Positions 1 through 5,029 of a stretch of 9,013 nucleotides of DNA are shown here, piece after piece. Location of the stretch: the NCBI GenBank assembly GCA_012727745.1, contig JAAYGJ010000010.1:1-9013 (forward strand), in the 5' to 3' direction. The notes below the pieces were generated by a model that was given only the letters and a program-made list of their open reading frames with translations, searched no databases and was not told the DNA's origin. Positions within the stretch are counted from its first letter, which is position 1. Each line of letters starts with the position of its first letter. The DNA comes from Clostridia bacterium (GTDB taxonomy: Bacteria; Bacillota; DSM-521; Neomoorellales; Neomoorellaceae). The translations under genes and the position numbers were made by a program.

Positions 1-210
1 AGAGGCCATATCTCCTGGATTTGGATTGCCTGGTATTTCTGGTATTGTGCTAATAGTAGTAGGAATACAGCCTGCATTAAGACAAGTGCCCCCTAAATGC
101 TCTTGCTCAATTAACACTACCTTTTTCTTTTTTTGGGCAGCAGTAATTGCTGCTACATAACCGGCCGGCCCCCCGCCAATAACAGTGATATCTGCTTCTT
201 TTAAAACCAT
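1..210 (-). CDS. lpdA: Dihydrolipoamide dehydrogenase (E3), N-terminal fragment, aberrant end
   Basis: E3 is the flavoprotein that reoxidises the dihydrolipoyl groups of 2-oxoacid dehydrogenase complexes with NAD+. The ATG lies at 208-210, eight bases after a GAGGGG ribosome binding site. The peptide shows the FAD-binding dinucleotide fold from residue 8 (TVIGGGPAGYVAAI), a second beta strand ending in an acidic residue (VVLIEQ, 31-36), and the redox-active disulfide motif GGTCLNAGCIPT (40-51) with C43 and C48. Family members continue with a lysine (CIPTK/CIPSK) that contacts the flavin. Here residue 52 is threonine, and what follows (ISTIPEIPGNPNPG) does not resemble E3. Those bases, about 1-57, read as NfeD on the other strand, so real lpdA sequence probably ends near position 58. 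The gene follows the E2 remnant, the usual E2-E3 order. Identification of the first 51 residues is secure; whether a full gene exists is not. Confidence 0.8.
   Translation of the reverse strand, partial: MVLKEADITVIGGGPAGYVAAITAAQKKKKVVLIEQEHLGGTCLNAGCIPTTISTIPEIPGNPNPGDMAS
2..70 (+). pseudogene. NfeD-family membrane segment, fragment joined to lpdA
   Basis: Read on the plus strand from base 2, the first 23 codons give E-A-I-S-P-G-F-G-L-P-G-I-S-G-I-V-L-I and then V-V-G-I-Q. This matches the hallmark helix-turn-helix of NfeD membrane proteins: an acidic residue, PGFG, then spaced glycines and a hydrophobic run ending in G-I. NfeD proteins are membrane partners of SPFH/stomatin proteins or are fused to ClpP-like proteases. 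Beyond about base 60-70 the frame is only the antisense of lpdA. The fragment is too short for certainty, but the pattern is specific and explains why lpdA loses its homology at the same point. The gene would continue leftwards out of the window. Confidence 0.5.
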
Positions 211-277
211 AAACTTCCCCTCTTTACAAGCAATGGTGCTATTGCCAATAACACCAAAATAATATAATATCGGCCTA

Positions 278-739
278 CTACAAAAGTAATAAGTAAGGAT
301 CTTCAATAAGAGCTTTTACCTTTTCGAGGAATCGTGCCCCCTGTGCTCCATCAACTACCCGGTGGTCGAGAGTTAATCTCAATGAGAAAAACGGCACCGA
401 CTTTACCTCTCCCTCACTAAGTGTTAATCGTTCATTTATTCTCCCTACTGCTAAAATAGCTGCCTCCGGTGGGTTGATAATAGCAGTAAAATAGTCAACA
501 GCAAACATGCCAAGGTTGGATACAGTAAAGGTGCCCCCTTCAAGGTCGGCTACTGTTAATTTGCCATTTTTCGCCCTTTCGGTATTATCTATCCGGCTAA
601 AAGCAATTTCAGTTAAAGATTTTTGATCAGCATTTCTAATTACAGGTACCAGCAGGCCCTCTTCAACGGCTGTAGCAATGCCGATATTTATGTCTTGCTT
701 AAGTTCGATCCCTTCCGGGGTAAAACTGGCAAATAACAA
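278..739 (-). pseudogene. 2-oxoacid dehydrogenase E2 acyltransferase, 5'-truncated remnant
   Basis: This is the C-terminal ~150 residues of the E2 catalytic (lipoyl acyltransferase) domain, the core of pyruvate/2-oxoacid dehydrogenase complexes. Clear blocks are ELKQDINIGIATAVEEGLLVPVI, FTVSNLGMF (70s), INPPEAAILAVGR (88-100) and the active-site motif DHRVVDG, with H126 and D130. Intact E2 is usually about 400 residues with one or more lipoyl domains, a subunit-binding domain and a full ~230-residue catalytic domain; all of the first half is missing. The longest open frame begins at a TTG (737-739) without a ribosome binding site, and a TAA lies seven codons upstream. In another frame, bases 748-771 read M-W-R-A-S-K-E-L, which resembles the E2 helix just before the conserved N-A-S block, so a single-base slip near 746-748 is possible. 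The stop lies 67 bp before the lpdA start. I read it as a decayed gene whose frame does not make a working E2. Confidence 0.78.
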
Positions 740-779
740 ATATTCTGCAGTTCTTTAGAAGCGCGCCACATAAACGTTG

Positions 780-795
780 ATTGTTTATCGATTAT
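780..795. promoter_or_regulatory. Putative GntR-family operator, copy 1 (before E2 remnant)
   Basis: The bases ATTGTTTATCGATTAT match 2411-2426 at 15 of 16 positions in the same orientation. The element is centred on the palindrome ATCGAT. It sits just downstream of a good minus-strand promoter (811-839), roughly where an operator would block elongation. A third core, TTATCGAT, lies at 827-834 against the -35 box of that promoter. The match to the site over the gntR promoter is what suggests an operator; the binding protein is inferred from position only. Confidence 0.5.
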
Positions 796-810
796 CTGTA
801 AGTTTTTATT

Positions 811-839
811 ATAATAACATATTCAATTATCGATGTAAA
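811..839 (-). promoter_or_regulatory. Sigma-A-type promoter reading into the E2 remnant
   Basis: On the minus strand, TTTACA (834-839) and TATTAT (811-816) are separated by exactly 17 bases. Each hexamer matches the consensus at five of six positions. Transcription would start near 800-805 and run through the E2 remnant and lpdA. TTATCGAT elements lie at the -35 and just after the start, suggesting regulation. The promoter appears intact although the gene behind it is broken. Confidence 0.5.
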
Positions 840-879
840 TACTTTTTTTTGACTTATCACAAAAATTTTTGTACATAAA

Positions 880-1626
880 TTATACTTTGAGGGCTTTATT
901 CCGTTTACCCACATAAGCGCGCACCCTGTCAGCGGAACAATTTAAGACTTGACTTTCATTAATACCCAAAGAATTAACTAACGCTAACGCTTCTTCGCAT
1001 TCGCCTACTGCTGTAAAAATGTGAGCGTCACTATTAATAACAATACTAGCTCCGTATTTTTTAACCAAACAAAGCATTGTCTTATAATTCTCCCTTCCCT
1101 TTTTACTGGCCATAACCAGGGAATTGTTGTTTACTTCCAAGAATTTGCTTTCCCGTTTGACAGCGTATACTATTTTTTCCAAGTCAACCGGATAAGCATC
1201 ACTAACGGGGTGAGCAACAAAATCAACCAGAGGGTGACTAATGGCTGTAACTATAGCCCGAGTGTTCTCCTCCATTGAATGGTTACGATAATCGGTTTGT
1301 TCATGAAATGCTACACCGACCCAGTCCAAAATTTCCAATAGTCTATCAGGAACATCAAGATTACCATAACTATCAATAATATTTACTTCTATACCCTTAA
1401 GAATCTCCACTTTTTGTAAATAGCGCGGAACAATTCTCGGTAAGTTATCAAAATAATGATAGGGAGGGCTGCCCGGCATGCTAAAGCTATGGTCAGTAAT
1501 TGCTATAAGTTTAAGTCCTTTATTTGCCGCCGCTTCTGCCATCTCTTTTATAGTACTGTATGCATGTCCGCTGGCAACAGTATGAGTGTGAAGATCTGCT
1601 TCTAAAGAAAAGTTCTTATCGGACAT
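880..1626 (-). CDS. PHP-domain phosphoesterase, YcdX-like
   Basis: This is a 248-residue metal-dependent phosphoesterase of the PHP superfamily, closest in layout to E. coli YcdX, a trinuclear zinc phosphatase. All expected ligands are visible in order: DLHTHT (H13, H15), H21, TDH (D45, H46), GIE (E80), H108, H139 in AHP, and NSDAH (D200, H202). Their spacing follows that of YcdX closely, so the enzyme should be active. The protein is cytoplasmic, with no signal or membrane segment. The ATG is preceded by GGAGGGG. It starts 17 bp after the gntR stop, so the two form an operon. The substrate is unknown; small phosphorylated metabolites are typical. An AT-only palindrome (859-872) follows the stop but has no GC stem, so it is not a convincing terminator. 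Confidence 0.88.
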   Translation of the reverse strand: MSDKNFSLEADLHTHTVASGHAYSTIKEMAEAAANKGLKLIAITDHSFSMPGSPPYHYFDNLPRIVPRYLQKVEILKGIEVNIIDSYGNLDVPDRLLEILDWVGVAFHEQTDYRNHSMEENTRAIVTAISHPLVDFVAHPVSDAYPVDLEKIVYAVKRESKFLEVNNNSLVMASKKGRENYKTMLCLVKKYGASIVINSDAHIFTAVGECEEALALVNSLGINESQVLNCSADRVRAYVGKRNKALKV

Positions 1627-1643
1627 AAGATCCCCTCCAGCCT

Positions 1644-2324
1644 TTACGGTATCTTTTTTAAAATCTCTTCCGCTAATTCAGCTATATGAAGCCCTGCTTG
1701 TGTGGCAGCCAAATCAGCGTCACCGGCTTTTAATGCTTCAAGGATAGAATTATGGCGTTCAGCAAGATCAGGCAATGTACGTTTAGACAAATGTGTGGTG
1801 AACTCCGTAAAACTACCCAGACGTACATTGGACCAGATCTCATACAGCAATTCATTTTGTGCCACTTTAAAAATCAAAGCATGAAAATCAATATCCTTTT
1901 CAACAAAAACACTTCGTAAACCTTGATGGGCAGCCTCCCGCATTTCCTCTACCAATTGGGCAAGTCTGCTTATGTGCTCTGCATTTATAAATTTAGCGGC
2001 ACGTCTTGCTGCGGCTTCCTCCAATAGCTTACGTACCTCGTAAGCTTCTTCAACTTGCTTGCGGGTAAGTTTGCGGATAAATGTACCCTGGTATGGCCTG
2101 TTTTCTACCAGTCCTATCGACTCTAGCTCCCGTATCGCTTCACGCACAGGGGCCTGGCTGACTTTCAATTTTTTAGCTATTCGTGTTTCAACAAGGCGTT
2201 CTCCCGGGTGGAGTTCACCATTGATAATAGCATCAAGAAGATATTTTTTGATATCTTCACGTAGAAGCCGCCGCTGAAGTATAGGCTGGTTTTCCCCTTT
2301 AACCTTAAATATATCTAATTTCAC
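1644..2324 (-). CDS. GntR-family transcriptional regulator, FCD (FadR-like) subfamily
   Basis: This is a 226-residue DNA-binding repressor or activator. The N-terminal winged helix-turn-helix spans about residues 20-85 (LREDIKKYLLDAIINGELHPGE, then LKVSQAPVREAIRELESIGLV). The C-terminal helical FCD domain spans about 90-220. Likely metal or effector ligands of the FCD pocket are visible: D144 and H148 (DIDFH), H191 (ERH) and H213 (GLH). The start is GTG at 2322-2324, with AGGAG ten bases upstream. It is the first gene of the gntR-PHP operon and has a good promoter at 2415-2443 overlapped by a putative operator, which suggests autoregulation. FCD regulators usually sense small organic acids; E. 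coli PdhR, which responds to pyruvate and controls pyruvate dehydrogenase, is in this subfamily. That fits the nearby E2/E3 remnant, but the effector here is inference. Confidence 0.92.
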   Translation of the reverse strand: MKLDIFKVKGENQPILQRRLLREDIKKYLLDAIINGELHPGERLVETRIAKKLKVSQAPVREAIRELESIGLVENRPYQGTFIRKLTRKQVEEAYEVRKLLEEAAARRAAKFINAEHISRLAQLVEEMREAAHQGLRSVFVEKDIDFHALIFKVAQNELLYEIWSNVRLGSFTEFTTHLSKRTLPDLAERHNSILEALKAGDADLAATQAGLHIAELAEEILKKIP

Positions 2325-2410
2325 TATTACAAACTCCTCTCATATTTACTTACTTGCTAATATATAGCTATCGTCAGCATAATTCTTGCCCCTATGTATT
2401 TACCTTTACT

Positions 2411-2426
2411 ATTGATTATCGATTAT
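2411..2426. promoter_or_regulatory. Putative GntR-family operator, copy 2 (gntR promoter)
   Basis: The bases ATTGATTATCGATTAT cover the -10 box of the gntR promoter and repeat the element at 780-795 with one mismatch. A 9-bp perfect inverted repeat, ACTATTGAT (2408-2416) and ATCAATAGT (2432-2440), encloses the spacer, so two overlapping symmetric signals exist here. The position is classic for autorepression. Confidence 0.5.
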
Positions 2427-2443
2427 TTAGTATCAATAGTCAA
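2415..2443 (-). promoter_or_regulatory. Sigma-A-type promoter of the gntR-PHP operon
   Basis: On the minus strand, TTGACT (2438-2443) and GATAAT (2415-2420) lie 17 bases apart, each with five of six consensus bases. The start would fall near 2405-2409, giving a leader of about 80 bases before the GTG codon. Confidence 0.6.
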
Positions 2444-2457
2444 GTCTAAATTATAAA

Positions 2458-2480
2458 ACCTCTCCAACTAGGGGAGAGGT
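2458..2480 (-). terminator. GC-rich hairpin, rho-independent terminator-like on the minus strand
   Basis: ACCTCTCC (2458-2465) and GGAGAGGT (2473-2480) form a perfect 8-bp stem with a 7-base loop. On the minus strand the stem is followed by TTTTATAATTT, a reasonable U-tract. On the plus strand no T run follows. It sits between the gntR promoter and the yetF leader and would stop leftward transcription before the gntR promoter. No confident leftward gene ends here, although a 41-codon open frame stops seven bases before it. Confidence 0.5.
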
Positions 2481-2670
2481 CTAAAGCTAATTGCCAGGAA
2501 ATACAGAAACTACCCGGCGGCTGACTTTATCGCTACAGTTAGCGCAACAAATCCGCCGCCAGGCCAGGGAGAAATCACTTATACTATGCTTTCCAGAAAT
2601 ATTTCCCTCCAATAGGCAGCGTATCTAAGCTATCTTCCCGGGGCAAGATAACTTTGGTATGCCCTTTTTG
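2481..2670 (+). other. Structured 5' leader of yetF; no confident gene
   Basis: The stretch 2325-2683 has no convincing gene. Besides the gntR promoter and hairpin at its left end, it holds nested inverted repeats. GGCGG (2516-2520) pairs with CCGCC (2553-2557) and encloses CGCTA (2531-2535) pairing with TAGCG (2540-2544). A weak -10-like TATACT lies at 2580-2585 without a good -35. The terminator-like hairpin 2641-2669 follows. I could not match it to a known riboswitch class. Open frames cross it on both strands, such as plus 2471-2612 and minus 2487-2624, but none has a good start and ribosome binding site. Confidence 0.35.
2641..2669 (+). terminator. Attenuator-like hairpin just before the yetF ribosome binding site
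   Basis: GGGCA (2641-2645) pairs with TGCCC (2660-2664), followed directly by TTTTT (2665-2669). The AGGAGG of yetF begins two bases later. The stem is short (5-6 bp) with a 14-base loop, so termination would be weak or conditional. Its position between a structured leader and the first gene is that of an attenuator or riboswitch expression platform. Confidence 0.35.
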
Positions 2671-2676
2671 AGGAGG

Positions 2677-2690
2677 ATAACAATTGTTAT
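2677..2690. repeat. Perfect 14-bp palindrome over the yetF start codon
   Basis: ATAACAATTGTTAT is identical to its reverse complement and lies immediately after AGGAGG (2671-2676), covering the TTG start (2684-2686). It could be a protein binding site or, in RNA dimers, a pairing site. No regulator for it is identifiable here. Confidence 0.45.
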
Positions 2691-3325
2691 TGGTTGCTGT
2701 AAGAGCACTAATTCTATACACGCTGCTGGTAATAGTCCTGCGTTTAATGGGCAAACGCCAGGTAGGCCAGATGCAGCCTTTCGAGCTCGTTATTGCCATT
2801 GTGCTGGCCGAACTGGCCGTAATCCCCATGAGCGATACGGGCATCCCCCTTAGCAACGGCCTGATTGGCATCCTGGTACTGCTAGCCGCCGAGAGGTTTC
2901 TTTCTCTCATAAGCCTGCATAGTGAAAAAGTCCGGGCTCTAATCTGCGGTACCCCCACGATCCTGATCGAAAACGGCAAGCCCGTTCCAGAAACTATGCA
3001 AAAGCAAAGGATAAACATGAATGACCTGCTGGAAAAATTGCGGGGTAAAGAATACCCAAACCTGTCGGATGTGGCCTACGCCATCCTTGAAACCAATGGT
3101 ACTCTTAGCATTATTCCCAAAGAAATAAACCAATCCGGCTCCCAGCCACAGCTCCCCATTACTTTAATTATCGACGGTAACGTAAATCTCAGAAACCTCA
3201 AACAGGCAAATATGTCTCTAGAGCAGCTTGTGGCCGCAGCCAGGGAGCAACAGATAAATGACCTGGGCGAGGTTTTTTTTGCTCAACTTACTACCAGGGG
3301 ACAACTGGATTTTTATCGCAAGTAG
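2684..3325 (+). CDS. YetF/DUF421 family membrane protein
   Basis: This is a 213-residue member of the DUF421 (YetF/YdfR-like) family, widespread in Firmicutes and of unsettled biochemical role. About three N-terminal membrane helices (roughly 5-21, 34-50 and 58-78) surround the family motif LMGKRQVGQMQPFELVIAIV (21-40). A cytoplasmic two-part domain follows: the R-A-L-I-C-G-T-P-T-I-L-I-E-N-G strand block (84-98), a helix with D-L-L-E-K-L-R (114-120), and AYAILETNGTLSIIP (131-145). The length is normal. The start is TTG, chosen because AGGAGG lies seven bases upstream and the membrane helix begins at once; a perfect palindrome covers this codon. The DUF4363 gene follows by 12 bp, a pairing I recall from other clostridia, so the two probably act together. 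The start and family are well supported; the function is unknown. Confidence 0.9.
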   Translation: MLLVAVRALILYTLLVIVLRLMGKRQVGQMQPFELVIAIVLAELAVIPMSDTGIPLSNGLIGILVLLAAERFLSLISLHSEKVRALICGTPTILIENGKPVPETMQKQRINMNDLLEKLRGKEYPNLSDVAYAILETNGTLSIIPKEINQSGSQPQLPITLIIDGNVNLRNLKQANMSLEQLVAAAREQQINDLGEVFFAQLTTRGQLDFYRK

Positions 3326-3337
3326 AAGGTGATATGG

Positions 3338-3730
3338 ATGAAGCCAAAATGGTCAGGTTACCTGAGTGTACTAGTGATTTTAGCTCTAATAGCCGGCAGC
3401 GGGATCCTTTCCCAACTCTATTTGGAACGAACAGCAGCAGAAATGTTAGCCAGACTGGAGACAATAAAAATTGATATCGAACAAAATAACTGGGAAGCAA
3501 GCCTGGCAAATTATACCGCTTTCCACAAGAGCTGGCACCCTGTGCGTGAAAACTGGGTCCTCTTTATAGATCATAACCAAATTAATAATGTTGAAAGCAG
3601 GCTGGCCCGTCTCGGTGAACAGTTAAAAGCGCGCCTGCAAAGCGAAGCCCTTGCTGAGCTAAGTGAAACAATATTGCTGCTGCAGCGGATCCCGGAAAGC
3701 GAAAGGCTGACCTGGCGCAATATCTTATAA
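3338..3730 (+). CDS. DUF4363 family membrane-anchored protein
   Basis: This small protein (130 residues from the ATG at 3338) has one N-terminal membrane helix (about 8-26). The rest is a mostly helical extracytoplasmic domain with heptad-like stretches and the conserved tryptophans of W-E-A-S-L, K-S-W-H-P-V and N-W-V-L-F-I-D-H. This layout fits DUF4363, which is often encoded next to DUF421 genes in Firmicutes. AAGG (3326-3329) is eight bases before this ATG. An in-frame GTG at 3329 would add three residues but overlap the ribosome binding site. It is translated in the same operon as the DUF421 gene. Its role is unknown; a partner of the YetF-like protein at the membrane is inference from pairing. 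Confidence 0.75.
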   Translation: MKPKWSGYLSVLVILALIAGSGILSQLYLERTAAEMLARLETIKIDIEQNNWEASLANYTAFHKSWHPVRENWVLFIDHNQINNVESRLARLGEQLKARLQSEALAELSETILLLQRIPESERLTWRNIL

Positions 3731-3731
3731 A

Positions 3732-3745
3732 AATCTCAGCAGATT
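3732..3745 (-). terminator. Weak terminator hairpin for the MFS gene
   Basis: On the minus strand, AATCT-GCTG-AGATT is followed by TTTATAAG, about 12 bases after the MFS stop. The stem is only five base pairs, so termination would be inefficient. The MFS and DUF4363 genes converge here with only 26 bp between their stops. Confidence 0.3.
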
Positions 3746-3756
3746 GGGCCTGATGT

Positions 3757-4956
3757 TCACTTTCCGGTTATATTTTTCGTTTGCTCCAACTGACGCCCCC
3801 GCAGGGTCAAGAACATGAATAACAGGGCAAGGACGACTACTCCGGTACCTGTAAGCGCATAAGACGGCCCCAGCCCGATCCAACCGCCGGCAATACCAAA
3901 AAGCAAAGAGCCAATAGCTATAAACAGATCAAGGATGCTTTCCATGATAGACAGGGCTGTGGCCCGCAAGCGTTTTTCAGCTTCCTCAATTAACCACGCG
4001 TTTAAGGTCGAAAAACCGCCGGCAAAACCTAATCCGGCCAGTAAACTGCTCAATACCAGCACGGCAGGTTCTAAAGCGAGGTATAACAATATTGCCGCTC
4101 CCAATCCCAAACACATTAATGCCGGCCAGGCTATCACCGCGCGCCCAAAACGATCGGAAAAATAGCCGCTACAAAGATAAGCAACGCAGGCCGCCAGGCC
4201 AAAATATGTAAAGTATATGCCTGGGTTACTAACTTGAGTAACTTTGGCTATATAAATAGAAACAAAAGTTAATAAAGATCCGTAAGCAACTGCCAGTAGC
4301 ATGCAGCCCGTATATACAGGCCACAATTTTTTATCATTTAATGCATCCAGAGTAAGTTTCCAGGAACCTGTTTCTATTTTTTCCTCCCCCGGCAAAGGCG
4401 GCGGCTTAATCATAGCCACCAGTATCAACGCCACCGCACCAATAACTACACTGGCCATATACCAGTAAAAAAAGTCGCTGACCTCTATCACCCACAGGGC
4501 AATAAATGGCCCCACCAGCAAAGATAGGTTGATAGTAAAGCGGTACGCTCCCACATAAGTACCCATCCGCTCCACCGGTGCCATATCGCCCAGCAAAGAC
4601 GCCCCGGTAGCTAAAAAGGTGGCCATACCGATGGCCTGGTACATCCGCGCCAGATACAGCAACCACAGGTTGTTGCTTAGCAAAAACAACAGCGGCGCAG
4701 TAGCAAAAACAAATGTCCCAATTAACAACGGCAACTTCCTGCCCCTGGTATCAGCCAGGGGGCCAAAATAAAAACGCAAAACGATAGCCGTAAGGAAAAA
4801 GATGGTGTTTTGTAAGCCCGAATGGAACTCTGTCCCGCCAAGATAAAAAATATAAAAGGGTAGAGTTGCAAAAGAAGTATAAAAAATCCCATAAACTAAA
4901 AAAGCCGCCCCAAAAAGCAGAACAAAGTTGAGCCGGATCCTATTTTGCAAAGGCAA
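3757..4956 (-). CDS. MFS transporter, 12 membrane helices
   Basis: This is a major facilitator superfamily permease of 399 residues from the chosen start, a normal family length. The first helix begins near residue 9. The loop motif between helices 2 and 3 is G-P-L-A-D-T-R-G-R-K (65-74), and its counterpart in the second half is S-G-Y-F-S-D-R-F-G-R (263-272). A long hydrophilic central loop (184-212) separates the two six-helix halves. The frame is open to 5157, but the upstream part is the antisense-free overlap of prmA in another frame and lacks membrane character. TTG at 4954-4956 follows GGGGGG by about five bases and gives a typical MFS N-terminus. It lies 73 bp after prmA on the same strand, so cotranscription is likely. 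The sequence resembles drug-efflux or sugar-type permeases, but the substrate cannot be told. Confidence 0.87.
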   Translation of the reverse strand: MPLQNRIRLNFVLLFGAAFLVYGIFYTSFATLPFYIFYLGGTEFHSGLQNTIFFLTAIVLRFYFGPLADTRGRKLPLLIGTFVFATAPLLFLLSNNLWLLYLARMYQAIGMATFLATGASLLGDMAPVERMGTYVGAYRFTINLSLLVGPFIALWVIEVSDFFYWYMASVVIGAVALILVAMIKPPPLPGEEKIETGSWKLTLDALNDKKLWPVYTGCMLLAVAYGSLLTFVSIYIAKVTQVSNPGIYFTYFGLAACVAYLCSGYFSDRFGRAVIAWPALMCLGLGAAILLYLALEPAVLVLSSLLAGLGFAGGFSTLNAWLIEEAEKRLRATALSIMESILDLFIAIGSLLFGIAGGWIGLGPSYALTGTGVVVLALLFMFLTLRGRQLEQTKNITGK

Positions 4957-5029
4957 TCGTTTCCCCCCATCTCTGACTACTGCTAATAATTCGACTAAAG
5001 CCGTGCTTCTCCTGCTACAGCCTGCTAAA

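Noticed and set aside
234..257. Imperfect hairpin between the E2 remnant and lpdA
   Set aside because: The stem has a mismatch and no T run follows on the minus strand, so it is not a supported terminator.
780..2426. The 16-bp direct repeats as the ends of an inserted mobile element
   Set aside because: No transposase or integrase lies between them, the sequence beyond 2426 does not resume the E2 gene, and both copies sit at promoters, which fits operators better.
2484..2580. Resemblance of minus-strand GCCGCCGGGTAG to the 3' core of ZTP (pfl) riboswitches
   Set aside because: The required upstream core is absent, and the downstream minus-strand elements are a terminator followed by a separate promoter, not a folate or purine gene.
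2673..2685. Similarity of GGATAACAATT to the lac operator
   Set aside because: Only half of a lac operator matches, there is no LacI-type gene nearby, and the first bases are the ribosome binding site; most likely coincidence.
2584..3018. 144-codon minus-strand frame across the start of the DUF421 gene
   Set aside because: It is antisense to a clearly conserved membrane protein, has no ribosome binding site and reads as the reverse of that gene.
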